From HXMU1420-13 sp024742815 (lineage in GTDB: Bacteria > Bacteroidota > Rhodothermia > Balneolales > Balneolaceae), in contig JANSXX010000006.1 in the NCBI GenBank assembly GCA_024742815.1, forward strand, positions 1 through 64,000: DNA of 64,000 nt, read 5' to 3'. The notes below the pieces were generated by a model, which saw only the letters and a list, made by a program, of their open reading frames with translations, did not search any database and was not told the DNA's origin. This document shows positions 8,240-17,015 of the stretch, in pieces. The translations under genes and the position numbers were made by a program. Positions within the stretch are counted from its first letter, which is position 1, and every line of letters starts with the position of its first letter.

Positions 8240-8800
8240 CTAGTTAATGCTGAATGAAGAAGTTTGAAATTCGAATGCTGATGCTGAATTATTCTGAGCT
8301 TTTGATTTTGCAGGATTTTCAACTTCCACCACTAGAGTATTGCTCTCATTGCCAAGTTGGTCGATGATGGTGCGAGTGATTTTAAGTGATTGTTGATTAC
8401 CAAATGTAAAGCAACCAACCATCGAAATGGAGCCCGAAGTATTAGGTGGCACGGGTTGACTGATGCTGGTAGTCCAAAAACCACCATTGCCGGCAGGCAA
8501 AAATTCCCAGTCGATTCGGCTTGTTGAGCCATCACCTAAACCAGCCGGAGTGTAAAATCCTGTAGAAACGTCCACCATCAATTCATAAGGATTGCATGAT
8601 GTATCAGGAATCTCAAAATCTATGGTGTTTAAAACCAGTGCGCAATTTTCAGATTGGTTGTTAGTCAGGCAGTTGGTAGGTTGGTTAACTTCCGCTGCCT
8701 GACTAACGCTCTCTTGACCATCAAAATCCTGGCTGATCGGGGTGGATTGACAATTAATAAAAAATACCGCCGCTGTGATAACTGATAATACTCTTGACAT
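8240..8800 (-). CDS. Hypothetical exported protein, possible lipoprotein
   Basis: A 186-aa protein with an N-terminal hydrophobic segment followed by Cys (FFINCQS). This could be a weak lipobox, although Asn before the Cys is unusual. A low-complexity linker rich in Gln, Ser and Asn leads to a region likely to form a beta-sandwich (about residues 60-165), with three cysteines that could form disulfides and a Thr-Arg-Thr-Ile-Ile-Asp-Gln-Leu-Gly-Asn segment typical of Ig-like extracellular domains. I recognise no family. It converges on the upstream oxidoreductase with a 4-nt gap. Confidence 0.6.
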   Translation of the reverse strand: MSRVLSVITAAVFFINCQSTPISQDFDGQESVSQAAEVNQPTNCLTNNQSENCALVLNTIDFEIPDTSCNPYELMVDVSTGFYTPAGLGDGSTSRIDWEFLPAGNGGFWTTSISQPVPPNTSGSISMVGCFTFGNQQSLKITRTIIDQLGNESNTLVVEVENPAKSKAQNNSASAFEFQTSSFSIN

Positions 8801-9067
8801 TGTTCTGTTCCTTTCTGTTCTCTCTGTTTCTAGAGTTATCGGCAGAAAGAATTAAAACATTAGAGATTTTTAATATTAATTTTCTCTAATTAAAAAATAA
8901 ACAATCAAAGGTCAAAAAAGTGAGGTTTTATATATTAGTTAACAATGACTTTGTAAGAAGTAATCGTTTGAGTTTTTTCTCAATATGATTCTTTAATAGC
9001 AAAGGTAAACATTGTTATCAACAAGGTTGCTGTGATCTTTTTAACTCTGGTAGAGTAGTTTGAGGGT

Positions 9068-9652
9068 TTAATAATTTCCACTTTTAGTAAAGAATGGAGG
9101 TAAAACACCATCCTCTTTGAATTTATCTATAATTGTATGTGCTAATGAACGTCCTGATTGTGTTGAATTTCCAAAATCACCACTATCAACTTGGATTTCT
9201 GCATTCCAAACTTCGTCCTTTGATTTGACATCAATAAGAAATGATGATAGCACTTGAGTTATTTGTTTACTTGTTGAAAATGAATTACCCCCATTATAGT
9301 GAATGTTTGAAGAGCGTTCGTAATCTTTCTCTTCTAAAATTAATACGTATTGGTATCCAGAATCTGCTGCAAGAATAATGTATTCATCTATTAGCTCTGT
9401 TCTACTTAGTGAGAGTTTCGCAATATTTCTGAAACCATATTTGACACTATTCAAGCTATAAATTCGATCCGATGATTCATCTAATTGAGGTAGTGCCTTA
9501 GAAAAAGTTTGCATTGAGATTACACCATATAAAATGCTTTCAAATTGTCTGTCACTCAAATCAATTAGGGTATTGGATGTGATCTGAGTAGTTGAACAAC
9601 TCATTAAAAAAAGTGTTGAGAAGAAGAATAGTTGTATAAGTTTTTTATTCAT
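9068..9652 (-). CDS. Hypothetical lipoprotein downstream of the exonuclease gene
   Basis: A 194-aa protein with a convincing lipoprotein signal (LFLMSCSTT, Cys at residue 19). The mature part mixes predicted helices and strands, with a region of the type YVLILEEKDYE followed by strands (VWNAEIQVDSGDF), loosely like envelope lipoproteins of the DUF4136 kind. That similarity is weak. Its start follows the stop of the exonuclease gene by a single nucleotide, so the two are probably translationally coupled, although no functional link is obvious. The 266-nt gap on its far side is AT-rich and holds only a possible TACCTTTG element on the minus strand at 9000-9007. Confidence 0.65.
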   Translation of the reverse strand: MNKKLIQLFFFSTLFLMSCSTTQITSNTLIDLSDRQFESILYGVISMQTFSKALPQLDESSDRIYSLNSVKYGFRNIAKLSLSRTELIDEYIILAADSGYQYVLILEEKDYERSSNIHYNGGNSFSTSKQITQVLSSFLIDVKSKDEVWNAEIQVDSGDFGNSTQSGRSLAHTIIDKFKEDGVLPPFFTKSGNY

Positions 9653-9653
9653 T

Positions 9654-10361
9654 TTAAGTGCTTTGTATTTCCATAAGTTTAGTTAATGCTCTCTCTTTCA
9701 AGTTCGCGAATTTATCTTCTGGTATGTGACCATTTGTAAATTGCATATATAGCCACACAATGTAAGTTGCCATCACATCTTCGTAGCAATAGTGTTCAAT
9801 CAGATCCAGCTCATTGCGTTTGAACATTTCATATACTTGGTTGCCTTCACCAGTTTGTTTAAAGGGGATTCCGATCAATTGCCCTAAATGTTTGAGCTTC
9901 GGCCATGAGCTTGCGCCATAGTTACTGAATTCATCTACCAAGTCGATATTGTGCCGACTGTATCGATATCTGATGTCGTAATCACTCATCCTAACCGGCA
10001 TTTGTAACCCGTGTTTCATAGCGCGATAGGTGAGTACCGGTATGTCGAAGCCTTTCCCATTGTGGTGAATGAGCCCAAAATCTTTATAAGTGCCGATAGT
10101 CTCGAAAATTTTTAATAGCCCTTCTTTTTCATCGGCACCATTCCAACCCACTTTTTGACGAGGTCCCCCGGTATTTTCTATCCAAAGCCCAACCCACGAC
10201 ACCATTCTATGATACATAGGAGGTAAAAATCCTGATTTATTTCGAGCCAATTCTTCGCTGGCTTTTTCGAGGAGTACCTCCTCATCCGATTCATTATCGT
10301 TGAGAACGGTACGTATAAAATCAATATCCGGGATGGTTTCTAAATCAAATATAAAATACAT
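9654..10361 (-). CDS. Predicted 3'-5' exonuclease, PolB-like
   Basis: A 235-aa DEDD-type nuclease resembling the stand-alone exonuclease domain of family B DNA polymerases. Exo I is FDLETIPD (about residues 5-12). An Exo II-like region includes HHNGKGFDIPVLTYRA. Exo III is represented by EHYCYEDVMATYIVWL, with the catalytic Asp four residues after a Tyr. Substrate and role are unknown; members are usually assigned to DNA repair or single-strand processing. It is the first gene of a two-gene minus unit with a lipoprotein gene one nucleotide away, and is divergent from alkB. Confidence 0.85.
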   Translation of the reverse strand: MYFIFDLETIPDIDFIRTVLNDNESDEEVLLEKASEELARNKSGFLPPMYHRMVSWVGLWIENTGGPRQKVGWNGADEKEGLLKIFETIGTYKDFGLIHHNGKGFDIPVLTYRAMKHGLQMPVRMSDYDIRYRYSRHNIDLVDEFSNYGASSWPKLKHLGQLIGIPFKQTGEGNQVYEMFKRNELDLIEHYCYEDVMATYIVWLYMQFTNGHIPEDKFANLKERALTKLMEIQST

Positions 10362-10502
10362 GACCCCTTGTTTTTACCGATTATAGGAAAAGTATTTTGA
10401 AGATGAAATTAGTAAACTCATTCTTAGAAAAAACTTATCCTCGAAATTGATTTCTACAAGTGGAAAAAAGAATTCAATCTGCTACATTATTTGGAAAAAG
10501 CG

Positions 10503-11540
10503 ATGAAAGATCTTAAATATCTGGCAGCATACATCAACCCTGCTTTGGCGATAGTCGGACTTATAATTGGAGGTTGGCTGACATGGAGTGCGGTAATTTT
10601 CTCATTCGTTATTATTCCGATTTTCGATCAAATTGGTCCGGTAGATACTTCAAATGTAGACGATAAAACACGAGAAACGTTATTAGGAAAAAGAATTTTT
10701 GATTGGTTGCTTTACTTAAATGTACCCGTTGTTTTTTTCATCGTTGGCTTGTTCGCATTTACGTTAAATACTACCTCGCTGAGTAGCCTCGAATTGATAG
10801 GGAATTTGTTATCAGTAGGCATAGTGATCGGCTCTTGCGGGATTAATGTAGCCCATGAATTAGGACATAGAAAATCTGCCTACGAACAACGATTGGGGCA
10901 AATTTTATTAATCCCCGCTTTATACATGCATTTTTTCATAGAGCATAATAGAGGTCACCATAAATATGTAGCAACTGATGAAGATCCGGCGAGTGCCCGA
11001 AAAGGAGAATGGTTGTTTTCGTTTTGGGTTAAATCGTTGATTGGAGGCTATTTCTCTGCCTGGAGGTTGGAAAAAATTCGTCTTCAAAAACAAAATGAAT
11101 CCATCCTAAGTGCAAAAAACCAGATGATCCAATTCACGATTGTACAATTTGCGTATCTGCTTACGCTATCTTTGTTTATTTCATGGCAACAAGTTGTAAT
11201 TGTCGCCGGTAGTGGCCTAATCGGAATTCTACTTCTGGAAACTATCAATTACCTAGAACATTACGGACTGCGAAGAAAACTATTGGATAATGGAAGATAC
11301 GAGCGAGTTCGACCGGTGCATTCATGGAATGCTAATTATCAAATAGGTCGAATTGTTTTGTATGAATTGACGCGACATTCCGATCATCATTTCATAGCCA
11401 GTAAAAAATATCAGGTATTGGATCACCACGAAGAAGCGCCCGAATTACCATTTGGCTATCCGATGATGATTCTTATCGCTTTGGTTCCACCTTTGTGGTT
11501 TAAATTGATGGATAAAAGACTCCCTGCCTCCACTTCTTAA
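10503..11540 (+). CDS. alkB: Alkane 1-monooxygenase (AlkB family, membrane non-heme diiron)
   Basis: Hydroxylates the terminal carbon of medium or long alkanes, taking electrons from a rubredoxin system. The 345-aa membrane protein has about six hydrophobic helices and all the histidine motifs of the family: HELGHR, EHNRGHHKYVATDEDPASAR, NYLEHYGL and TRHSDHHF, then a YQVLDHHEEAPELPFGYP tail. It is shorter than pseudomonad AlkB (about 400 aa) but complete in motifs. I chose ATG at 10503 over the TTG at 10491. No rubredoxin, rubredoxin reductase or regulator gene is nearby, so electron partners must be elsewhere. Neighbours on both sides face the other way, so it is a single-gene unit. Confidence 0.93.
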   Translation: MKDLKYLAAYINPALAIVGLIIGGWLTWSAVIFSFVIIPIFDQIGPVDTSNVDDKTRETLLGKRIFDWLLYLNVPVVFFIVGLFAFTLNTTSLSSLELIGNLLSVGIVIGSCGINVAHELGHRKSAYEQRLGQILLIPALYMHFFIEHNRGHHKYVATDEDPASARKGEWLFSFWVKSLIGGYFSAWRLEKIRLQKQNESILSAKNQMIQFTIVQFAYLLTLSLFISWQQVVIVAGSGLIGILLLETINYLEHYGLRRKLLDNGRYERVRPVHSWNANYQIGRIVLYELTRHSDHHFIASKKYQVLDHHEEAPELPFGYPMMILIALVPPLWFKLMDKRLPASTS

Positions 11541-11548
11541 AAGCTACA

Positions 11549-12544
11549 CTAAACCGTTAGTTCGCCGGCAAGGTTTTTTTGAAATTCAGCTTCGATGGTG
11601 GCTTTATCTCCATATTGAGCCATTAGCCACATAATTTTGGTGAGTGCAGCTTCCAACGTCATATCTCCAGCGGAAATCGCTCCTGCATTTGCAATGGTTC
11701 GACCAGCGGAATATTTAGTCAGATTTACCGCATCAAAATCAGCCTGAGAAACTACAGCTACGATCACGCCTTCATCGGTGCATCGTTTTATAAAATTGAG
11801 CAAACTGTATTTCCCTTTAGTGGGAATGTTACCACTTCCGAAGCTTCGTACGATTATGGCTCTTAACTTCGACACATCCAGATTCATCAAATGCTGAGTA
11901 TCCAATGATGGAAATACAGTTAATACCAGCAATTCGTTAGAATATGCCGCTTTAATCGAAAAAGGCTCGGTTACTAATCGTGTTAAATAGCGCGATTTTA
12001 TTTCTAGTCCGATCGTTGCGAGCGGATCTAAGTTCGGACTTCCGAAGGCATCAAAATCACCAATACTCAGCTTCGTTGCTCGATTGCCTCGATACACATG
12101 ATCGTTAAAGCAAATGGCTACTTCCTGTAGGTTTGATGTAGCCATTTCTATAGAATTGATCAGATTACGGCGGGCATCCGATCGAATGGAGGAAAGTGGA
12201 ACCTGACTTCCTGTAAAAATCACTGGTTTTCCCAGATTCTGAAAAGCATAAGAAAGCGCAGAAGTGGTGTAAGCCATGGTATCGGTGCCGTGCAACACAA
12301 CAAAACCGTTAAACTCATCATAATGTGAATTGATGCACTCAGCAAGTTGTACCCAATGGGTGTGATTTAAATCCGAAGAATCCTCAAAAAATAACGGTAA
12401 AGTCTGAATTTGGGCCAGTTCACCAAGTTGCGGAACGCGTTCTACCAGTGTATCCGACCAGGCATCAGGATTTAGCTCAACGCCATCACCTTTTGCGCTC
12501 ATTGCTATGGTTCCACCCGTTTGTATTAAGAGGATATTTTTCAT
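11549..12544 (-). CDS. ansA: L-asparaginase, type I
   Basis: Hydrolyses L-asparagine to aspartate and ammonia. It has 331 aa, no signal peptide, and so is probably cytoplasmic. Both catalytic signatures are present: QTGGTIAMS with Thr12, and VLHGTDTMAYT with Thr87-Asp88, followed by a conserved TGSQVPLSSIRSDARRN segment that shapes the site. Length and lack of export fit the type I (AnsA) class rather than periplasmic type II. It converges on alkB with an 8-nt gap and is divergent from the EF-G-like gene across about 200 nt, with no recognised operator. Confidence 0.94.
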   Translation of the reverse strand: MKNILLIQTGGTIAMSAKGDGVELNPDAWSDTLVERVPQLGELAQIQTLPLFFEDSSDLNHTHWVQLAECINSHYDEFNGFVVLHGTDTMAYTTSALSYAFQNLGKPVIFTGSQVPLSSIRSDARRNLINSIEMATSNLQEVAICFNDHVYRGNRATKLSIGDFDAFGSPNLDPLATIGLEIKSRYLTRLVTEPFSIKAAYSNELLVLTVFPSLDTQHLMNLDVSKLRAIIVRSFGSGNIPTKGKYSLLNFIKRCTDEGVIVAVVSQADFDAVNLTKYSAGRTIANAGAISAGDMTLEAALTKIMWLMAQYGDKATIEAEFQKNLAGELTV

Positions 12545-12741
12545 CTTGATTCTTTGGTGCAGATGTTTAGTTTAAGTCTTCACATTCTTTTCATGAATGT
12601 TCTGCATGTTCCTTGAAAAATCAAAACACAGTTTCTAAAACGAAACAACTAATAATGAGCTACAGAGGAACATCATCAAATATCCATTCGATTTACAGAT
12701 CCTTTGATGATCGTCTGCTCATTACATCTAACCAATCAATC

Positions 12742-12746
12742 GGAGG
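12742..12746 (+). promoter_or_regulatory. Ribosome binding site that sets the EF-G-like start
   Basis: A perfect GGAGG lies 5 nt before the ATG at 12752. Strong Shine-Dalgarno sites are rare in this window, so it firmly favours this start over the upstream in-frame ATG at 12704, which lacks such a site and would add a 16-residue tail unlike EF-G. Confidence 0.85.
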
Positions 12747-12751
12747 TAACC

Positions 12752-14878
12752 ATGAAAGTTTACAATCCCACCCGAATCCGTAATGTTGTGCTGGTAGGCC
12801 ATTCCGGCTCCGGTAAAACAACACTTGCCGAAACTATGTTGTTTGAAGCCGGAGCCATAAACCGACGCGGAAGCATAGAAAGCAAAAATACGGTTTCCGA
12901 TTACCATGAATTAGAAAAAGAGAAGGGGAAATCAATCTTTTCATCATTTATGAACCTCGACTGGCGAGGCCATAAAATTAACTTAATAGATACACCGGGT
13001 ACATCAGATTATATAGGAGAAGTAGTTGGTGCGCTTAAAGTTGCTGATACTGCAATAATGACTTTGAATGCAGAAAACGGGGTAGAAGTAGCAACAGATG
13101 CACTTTGGAAATATTTGCGGAAATACAACGTGCCCAGCATGTTTGTAGTAAATAAATTGGATAACGAACGCTCCGACTTTTGGAAAGCGGTTGAAGAATC
13201 GAAAGAACATTTTGGCCGTGAAGTAACCGTAGTGCAATATCCGTTTAGTGAAGGAGCCGATTTCCACGCAATTATTGATGTACTAAGAATGACGATGTAC
13301 GAGTTCCCGGAAGGTGGCGGAAAACCTGACAAACTTCCCATCCCTGACTCAGAAAAAGAACGAGCTGCACAATTACATCAGGAACTTGTAGAAGTTATTG
13401 CCGAGAATGATGAAACCTTAATGGATATCTATTTCGAGCACGGTGAACTCGACGAAGAACAAATGCAAAATGGCCTTCATCTAAGTATCGTGCGTGGAAA
13501 TATTCATCCATTGTTTTGTGCCTGTGCATCCAGAAATATGGGTACCGGACGAATAATGGGCTTTATTGATGACGTAGCTCCAAATCCGCTACAAGTTAAT
13601 CCGCCGAAAGATGTAAATGGGGAAGATGTAATTCTCGATCCCGACGGAAAACCGATTATGTTTTTATTTAAAACACACTCGGAGTCGCACGTGGGTGATT
13701 TGATCTATTTTAAAGCGTATGGCGGCACAATGAAAGCGGGAATGGATCTTCAGAATTCACGAAACAGCAATATGGTTCGCCTTGGCAATCTGTTTCTAAC
13801 AGAGGGACATGAACGTATTGAAATTTCTGAAGTGAAAACCGGAGATATCGGAGCGGTTGTAAAACTGCGTGATAGTGAAGTAAACGATACTTTGCACGAA
13901 AAAGGCCACGATATCACGATGGAAGAGATTCATTTTCCTTCAACGGTGATTAGAACGGCAGTAAAACTCACTAAAGAAGGTGACGAAGACAAGCTAGGTA
14001 ATGCACTTCATCAAATACATCGCGAAGATCCTTCTGCGGTGATTGAGCACAGCCAGGAATTGAAACAAATCATCATTCATGGGCAAGGTGAGGAGCACTT
14101 GAATACCATTGAGCACGCTCTTCGTAATCGCTTTAAACTAGATGTAGAATTCCATACACCTCGGATTCCTTATCGGGAAACCATCACCAGTGATGTGCGT
14201 GTTAAGTACAAACATAAAAAACAATCTGGTGGCGCCGGTCAATATGGCGAAGTTCACTTATTGATTGAGCCATATACCGAAAACAAACCTATGCCGGACG
14301 ATATCAAAGTTCGAAAAGTTGAAGAGTTTGAACTGGATTGGGGCGGTAAACTTGTATTCCAGAATTGCATTGTTGGTGGTGTAATCGATAACCGATTTAT
14401 GCCCGCAATAGTGAAAGGTATTATGGAAAAAATGGAAAGTGGCCCGATGAGTGGTTGTCGTGCACGTGATATCAGAGTTTCGGTATACGATGGCTCGATG
14501 CACTCGGTAGATTCGAACGAAGCTGCGTTTAAAATGGCCGCACGTATGGCATTTAGAAATGGTTTTTTAGATGCAAATCCACAACTTCTTGAGCCCGTTT
14601 ATGAAGTGGAGGTAACCGTTCCTGCCGATTATATGGGTGATGTGATGAGTGATTTAGGAACTCGTCGCGGTCAGATTCAAGGAATGGATGCAGAAGGTTC
14701 GCTTCAGAAAATAAAAGCTCATGTTCCTCTCGAGGAACTCGACCATTACTCAACCCGACTCAAGTCGATGACACAAGGTAGCGCAACGTATAAGCGCGAA
14801 TTCAGCCATTATGCGGCGGTACCTTACGACATTCAGGAACGAGTAATTCAGGAAAACCTGGAGCTGGAAGAGGCATAA
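12752..14878 (+). CDS. Elongation factor G-like GTPase (EF-G paralogue)
   Basis: A 708-aa translational GTPase with the five-domain EF-G layout: G domain, domain II (about 300-390), domain III, domain IV (about 480-600, including SGGAGQYGEVHLLIEP) and the C-terminal ferredoxin-like domain. The P-loop is GHSGSGKT (residues 16-23) instead of GHIDAGKT. Switch I reads EKGKSI instead of RGITI. The DTPGH motif is DTPGTSDY, with Thr84 where canonical EF-G has the catalytic His. These features mark the EF-G-like paralogue class (like Thermus EF-G-2), not the main translocase. Role not established: possibly recycling, stress translation or a specialised translocase. It ends in a strong terminator. Confidence 0.9.
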   Translation: MKVYNPTRIRNVVLVGHSGSGKTTLAETMLFEAGAINRRGSIESKNTVSDYHELEKEKGKSIFSSFMNLDWRGHKINLIDTPGTSDYIGEVVGALKVADTAIMTLNAENGVEVATDALWKYLRKYNVPSMFVVNKLDNERSDFWKAVEESKEHFGREVTVVQYPFSEGADFHAIIDVLRMTMYEFPEGGGKPDKLPIPDSEKERAAQLHQELVEVIAENDETLMDIYFEHGELDEEQMQNGLHLSIVRGNIHPLFCACASRNMGTGRIMGFIDDVAPNPLQVNPPKDVNGEDVILDPDGKPIMFLFKTHSESHVGDLIYFKAYGGTMKAGMDLQNSRNSNMVRLGNLFLTEGHERIEISEVKTGDIGAVVKLRDSEVNDTLHEKGHDITMEEIHFPSTVIRTAVKLTKEGDEDKLGNALHQIHREDPSAVIEHSQELKQIIIHGQGEEHLNTIEHALRNRFKLDVEFHTPRIPYRETITSDVRVKYKHKKQSGGAGQYGEVHLLIEPYTENKPMPDDIKVRKVEEFELDWGGKLVFQNCIVGGVIDNRFMPAIVKGIMEKMESGPMSGCRARDIRVSVYDGSMHSVDSNEAAFKMAARMAFRNGFLDANPQLLEPVYEVEVTVPADYMGDVMSDLGTRRGQIQGMDAEGSLQKIKAHVPLEELDHYSTRLKSMTQGSATYKREFSHYAAVPYDIQERVIQENLELEEA

Positions 14879-14915
14879 CTGGACGCTCAGTATTCAAATC
14901 AAAAATCAAGTTATA

Positions 14916-14947
14916 GGCGGATATTCTTTTGGATATCCGCCTTTTTT
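14916..14947 (+). terminator. Rho-independent terminator of the EF-G-like gene
   Basis: GGCGGATAT at 14916-14924 pairs perfectly with ATATCCGCC at 14933-14941 around an 8-nt loop, followed by six T. It overlaps the stop codon of the convergent NAD(P)-binding gene by two bases. Confidence 0.9.
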
Positions 14948-15575
14948 ATGAAACAAAAACTGGTTCATCACTTTGGTCAATATTCCGCACCATCCAAAGG
15001 GCAACATCACTTCTTCGTACTGTTGAAAGCAAATGATAGGAGGATGAAGGCTGAGCACCACCCGTTGGATTTCCCGGAATGAGTGTTACGGGACGTACAG
15101 TGGTTACTTTGAAGTGTGATTTTTTAAGTAATTGCTCCGATCGTTCAAGATCTTGATAGGCTACACCAATATTTCCTAGTGTGATCATTTTACGGATCAG
15201 TGGACTGCAATTTGGCGCCGATTCTCCTACACCGGCTGCGCTAATCCACATAAATCGAAGATCATTTTCACCAGCAGCATTCAGGATGTTTTTGGTTACA
15301 GTTTCTACCAGATTCGAAGGCGATTTTATTTTAGCCCAGGGACTGAGACCTGCTCTTCGAATACCAATGCATGAAATGATGGTCGAATGTTCATTTATCA
15401 AAGTTTGTACAAAAGATGCTTCGGTCACCTCGCCACGAATTAATTGTACGCCAGCTGGTGGGATGTATTCAGAGCTTGGTCGAACAACGGCGGTTACATC
15501 CCATCCTTTTTGATGTGCTAATTGAACCACCCATCTACCAATACCACCGGAGGCACCTAAAACACATACTCTCAT
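14946..15575 (-). CDS. NAD(P)-binding Rossmann-fold protein (NmrA/atypical SDR type)
   Basis: A 209-aa protein with an N-terminal dinucleotide-binding motif VLGASGGIGRWV (about residues 5-16) and the layout of small atypical short-chain dehydrogenases: VVRPS after beta-2, ISCIGIRRAG and WISAAGVGES in the active-site region. The usual YxxxK catalytic pair is not evident, as in NmrA-like and NAD(P)H-binding family proteins that act as epimerase-like enzymes or redox sensors. Its start overlaps the end of the DUF1080 lipoprotein gene by 4 nt, so the two form an operon. Substrate unknown. Confidence 0.8.
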   Translation of the reverse strand: MRVCVLGASGGIGRWVVQLAHQKGWDVTAVVRPSSEYIPPAGVQLIRGEVTEASFVQTLINEHSTIISCIGIRRAGLSPWAKIKSPSNLVETVTKNILNAAGENDLRFMWISAAGVGESAPNCSPLIRKMITLGNIGVAYQDLERSEQLLKKSHFKVTTVRPVTLIPGNPTGGAQPSSSYHLLSTVRRSDVALWMVRNIDQSDEPVFVS

Positions 15576-16279
15576 AATTCTCTTATTCTGATGTTTCGGA
15601 AAGCAACTTTATCACCGTGATCTTGAAGTGTAATATGCCCATTTTCAGTTTTACCCCAATCAGGGAATTGCGTCCATTGGCTGTTTTCATAAGCATTTTT
15701 ATAACTATCTGAGTTTCGATCAAATTCGAGAATTATTTGATTATTTAACCAGTGTTCTACTTTTCCATTTTTCACGTTGATACGAACAAGGTTCCATTCT
15801 CCACTCGGATTCAGAGTTTTGTTTTTAGCAGGAAATAGCCCGAAAACCGAACCGGTTAATTGAAAATCTCTCACCTTATCTTTAAAACTTTCGTCGTCTA
15901 AAATTTGATACTCATGCCCGCTGTAATAATCCATAGGGATGGTTGAATCCTCGATTACATGATACATAATACCGCTGTTTCCACCTTCACTAATCATAAA
16001 TTCTAATTCGAGTTCAAAATTTCGAAATTGTTTTTTGGTCATGATAGATTCATCAAAACCGGTGTTTTCTCCAATCCCATCTCCATCAACAGAAGCAATT
16101 AACACACCTTGATCGATGGTCCATTTTGGTGAAATACTATCAGAGCTAGCACCGTACATTTTCCAATGTTCTAGCGAGCTTCCATCAAACAAATAGAGCC
16201 AATCAGATTTTTTTTCAGGGGCTTGTTCGGTGCAGTTTAACGCAAGAAGTAACAAAACAAAAAGACCAGTCTTTACCAT
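15572..16279 (-). CDS. DUF1080 (3-keto-disaccharide hydrolase-like) lipoprotein
   Basis: A 235-aa exported protein. The chosen ATG at 16279 gives a clean lipoprotein signal (VLLLLALNCTEQ, Cys at residue 16); the longer TTG start at 16336 would bury it. The mature part is a concanavalin-like beta-sandwich with DUF1080 hallmarks: LFDGSSLEHWKMYG, WTIDQGVLIAS, NFELELEFMISEGGNSGIMYHV, SGHEYQILDDE, WNLVRINVKNGKVEHWLNNQ and a C-terminal HGDKVAFRNIRIREL. Family members hydrolyse 3-keto-glycosides or bind sugars. The neighbouring NAD(P)-binding protein, coded with a 4-nt overlap, could fit an oxidised-sugar route, but this is speculative. Confidence 0.87.
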   Translation of the reverse strand: MVKTGLFVLLLLALNCTEQAPEKKSDWLYLFDGSSLEHWKMYGASSDSISPKWTIDQGVLIASVDGDGIGENTGFDESIMTKKQFRNFELELEFMISEGGNSGIMYHVIEDSTIPMDYYSGHEYQILDDESFKDKVRDFQLTGSVFGLFPAKNKTLNPSGEWNLVRINVKNGKVEHWLNNQIILEFDRNSDSYKNAYENSQWTQFPDWGKTENGHITLQDHGDKVAFRNIRIREL

Positions 16280-16461
16280 GTTTAGCTTTTTTAGTGTCTT
16301 GTAAAAATGATGTGCAATGTACTTATGAATTTTCAAAGAACATCGGTTTAATTTTAGCTCCTAAGTAAACAATATTAAGATCTTCTATTCAACCTTAAAG
16401 GGACTTAATGGTGCAGGATGCGAATAGTAGCTACATTTTTTCCAACAAAAATACGCGGGCT

Positions 16462-16821
16462 ATGAAGTACAGAATCACATTTCTCTTAAACGTGGTGCTA
16501 TCAATTGCATCCATTGTTGGGGCACAAAACACCGAGATCGATGGCGAATGGTCTACTTTTCAATACACCGAGGAAGGGAAAATTGAGGTAATCTATGAGT
16601 TGAAAACAAGTGGTAATGAATTATCCGGGAAAGTAGTAGCTAACGAAAGCGAATATGAGATTGAAAACGGGTCGGTTAAGGGAAATACCATTTCATTTGT
16701 AATTAAGTATGGTGAAGTATCGGTGTATCACACAGGATATTTACTTCGGGATCAATTATTAATCAGCACCCGATACGAAGGCAACACAGCGCAATTCACA
16801 TTAAACCGATCTAAGCAATAG
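16462..16821 (+). CDS. Small secreted beta-rich protein, paralogue A
   Basis: A 119-aa exported protein. The start at 16462 gives a clear signal peptide (about residues 1-21, cleavage after VGA-Q); a longer ORF to 16408 exists but adds polar residues before the signal. The mature domain of about 98 residues opens with a Gly-x-Trp pattern and continues with a V.YELKTSGNELSGKV-type segment, a GSVKGN turn and an HTGYLLRDQLLI region. The same pattern recurs in the next gene. It looks like a single beta-barrel or sandwich domain of the sort common in secreted Bacteroidota proteins. I know no function. It ends in a strong terminator, so it is transcribed separately from its paralogue. Confidence 0.7.
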   Translation: MKYRITFLLNVVLSIASIVGAQNTEIDGEWSTFQYTEEGKIEVIYELKTSGNELSGKVVANESEYEIENGSVKGNTISFVIKYGEVSVYHTGYLLRDQLLISTRYEGNTAQFTLNRSKQ

Positions 16822-16843
16822 CAAAGAGATAAAAGTAATAGAG

Positions 16844-16880
16844 TAAGCTTACCTTTTTAGCAGGAGGTAAGCTTTTTTTT
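16844..16880 (+). terminator. Rho-independent terminator after paralogue A
   Basis: AAGCTTACC at 16845-16853 pairs perfectly with GGTAAGCTT at 16866-16874, with a 12-nt loop and eight T at 16873-16880. Confidence 0.9.
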
Positions 16881-17015
16881 GATTAAAAAACCGAAAGGAT
16901 GCGTTATTTCATCCGAATTATTACAATCTTCTACCATTGATTAGCACCACTTAATGGTGTAGTGCTTATTCAATTTTTAACTTTCGAATGTATAAACTAT
17001 TCATACTTGAACACC

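Noticed and set aside
8968..8983. Small hairpin TTGAG/CTCAA in the 8801-9067 gap
   Set aside because: Five base pairs only and not near a gene end in a useful orientation; the gap otherwise shows no gene or RNA.
10503..11540. Fatty-acid desaturase or xylene monooxygenase identity
   Set aside because: The NYLEHYGL and TRHSDHHF motifs are specific to AlkB-type alkane hydroxylases.
12704..12751. N-terminal extension of the EF-G-like protein from ATG 12704
   Set aside because: The perfect GGAGG 5 nt before ATG 12752 and the family N-terminus favour the later start.
13009..13341. 110-aa minus-strand ORF inside the EF-G-like gene
   Set aside because: Shadow of the G domain coding region; nothing supports it as real.
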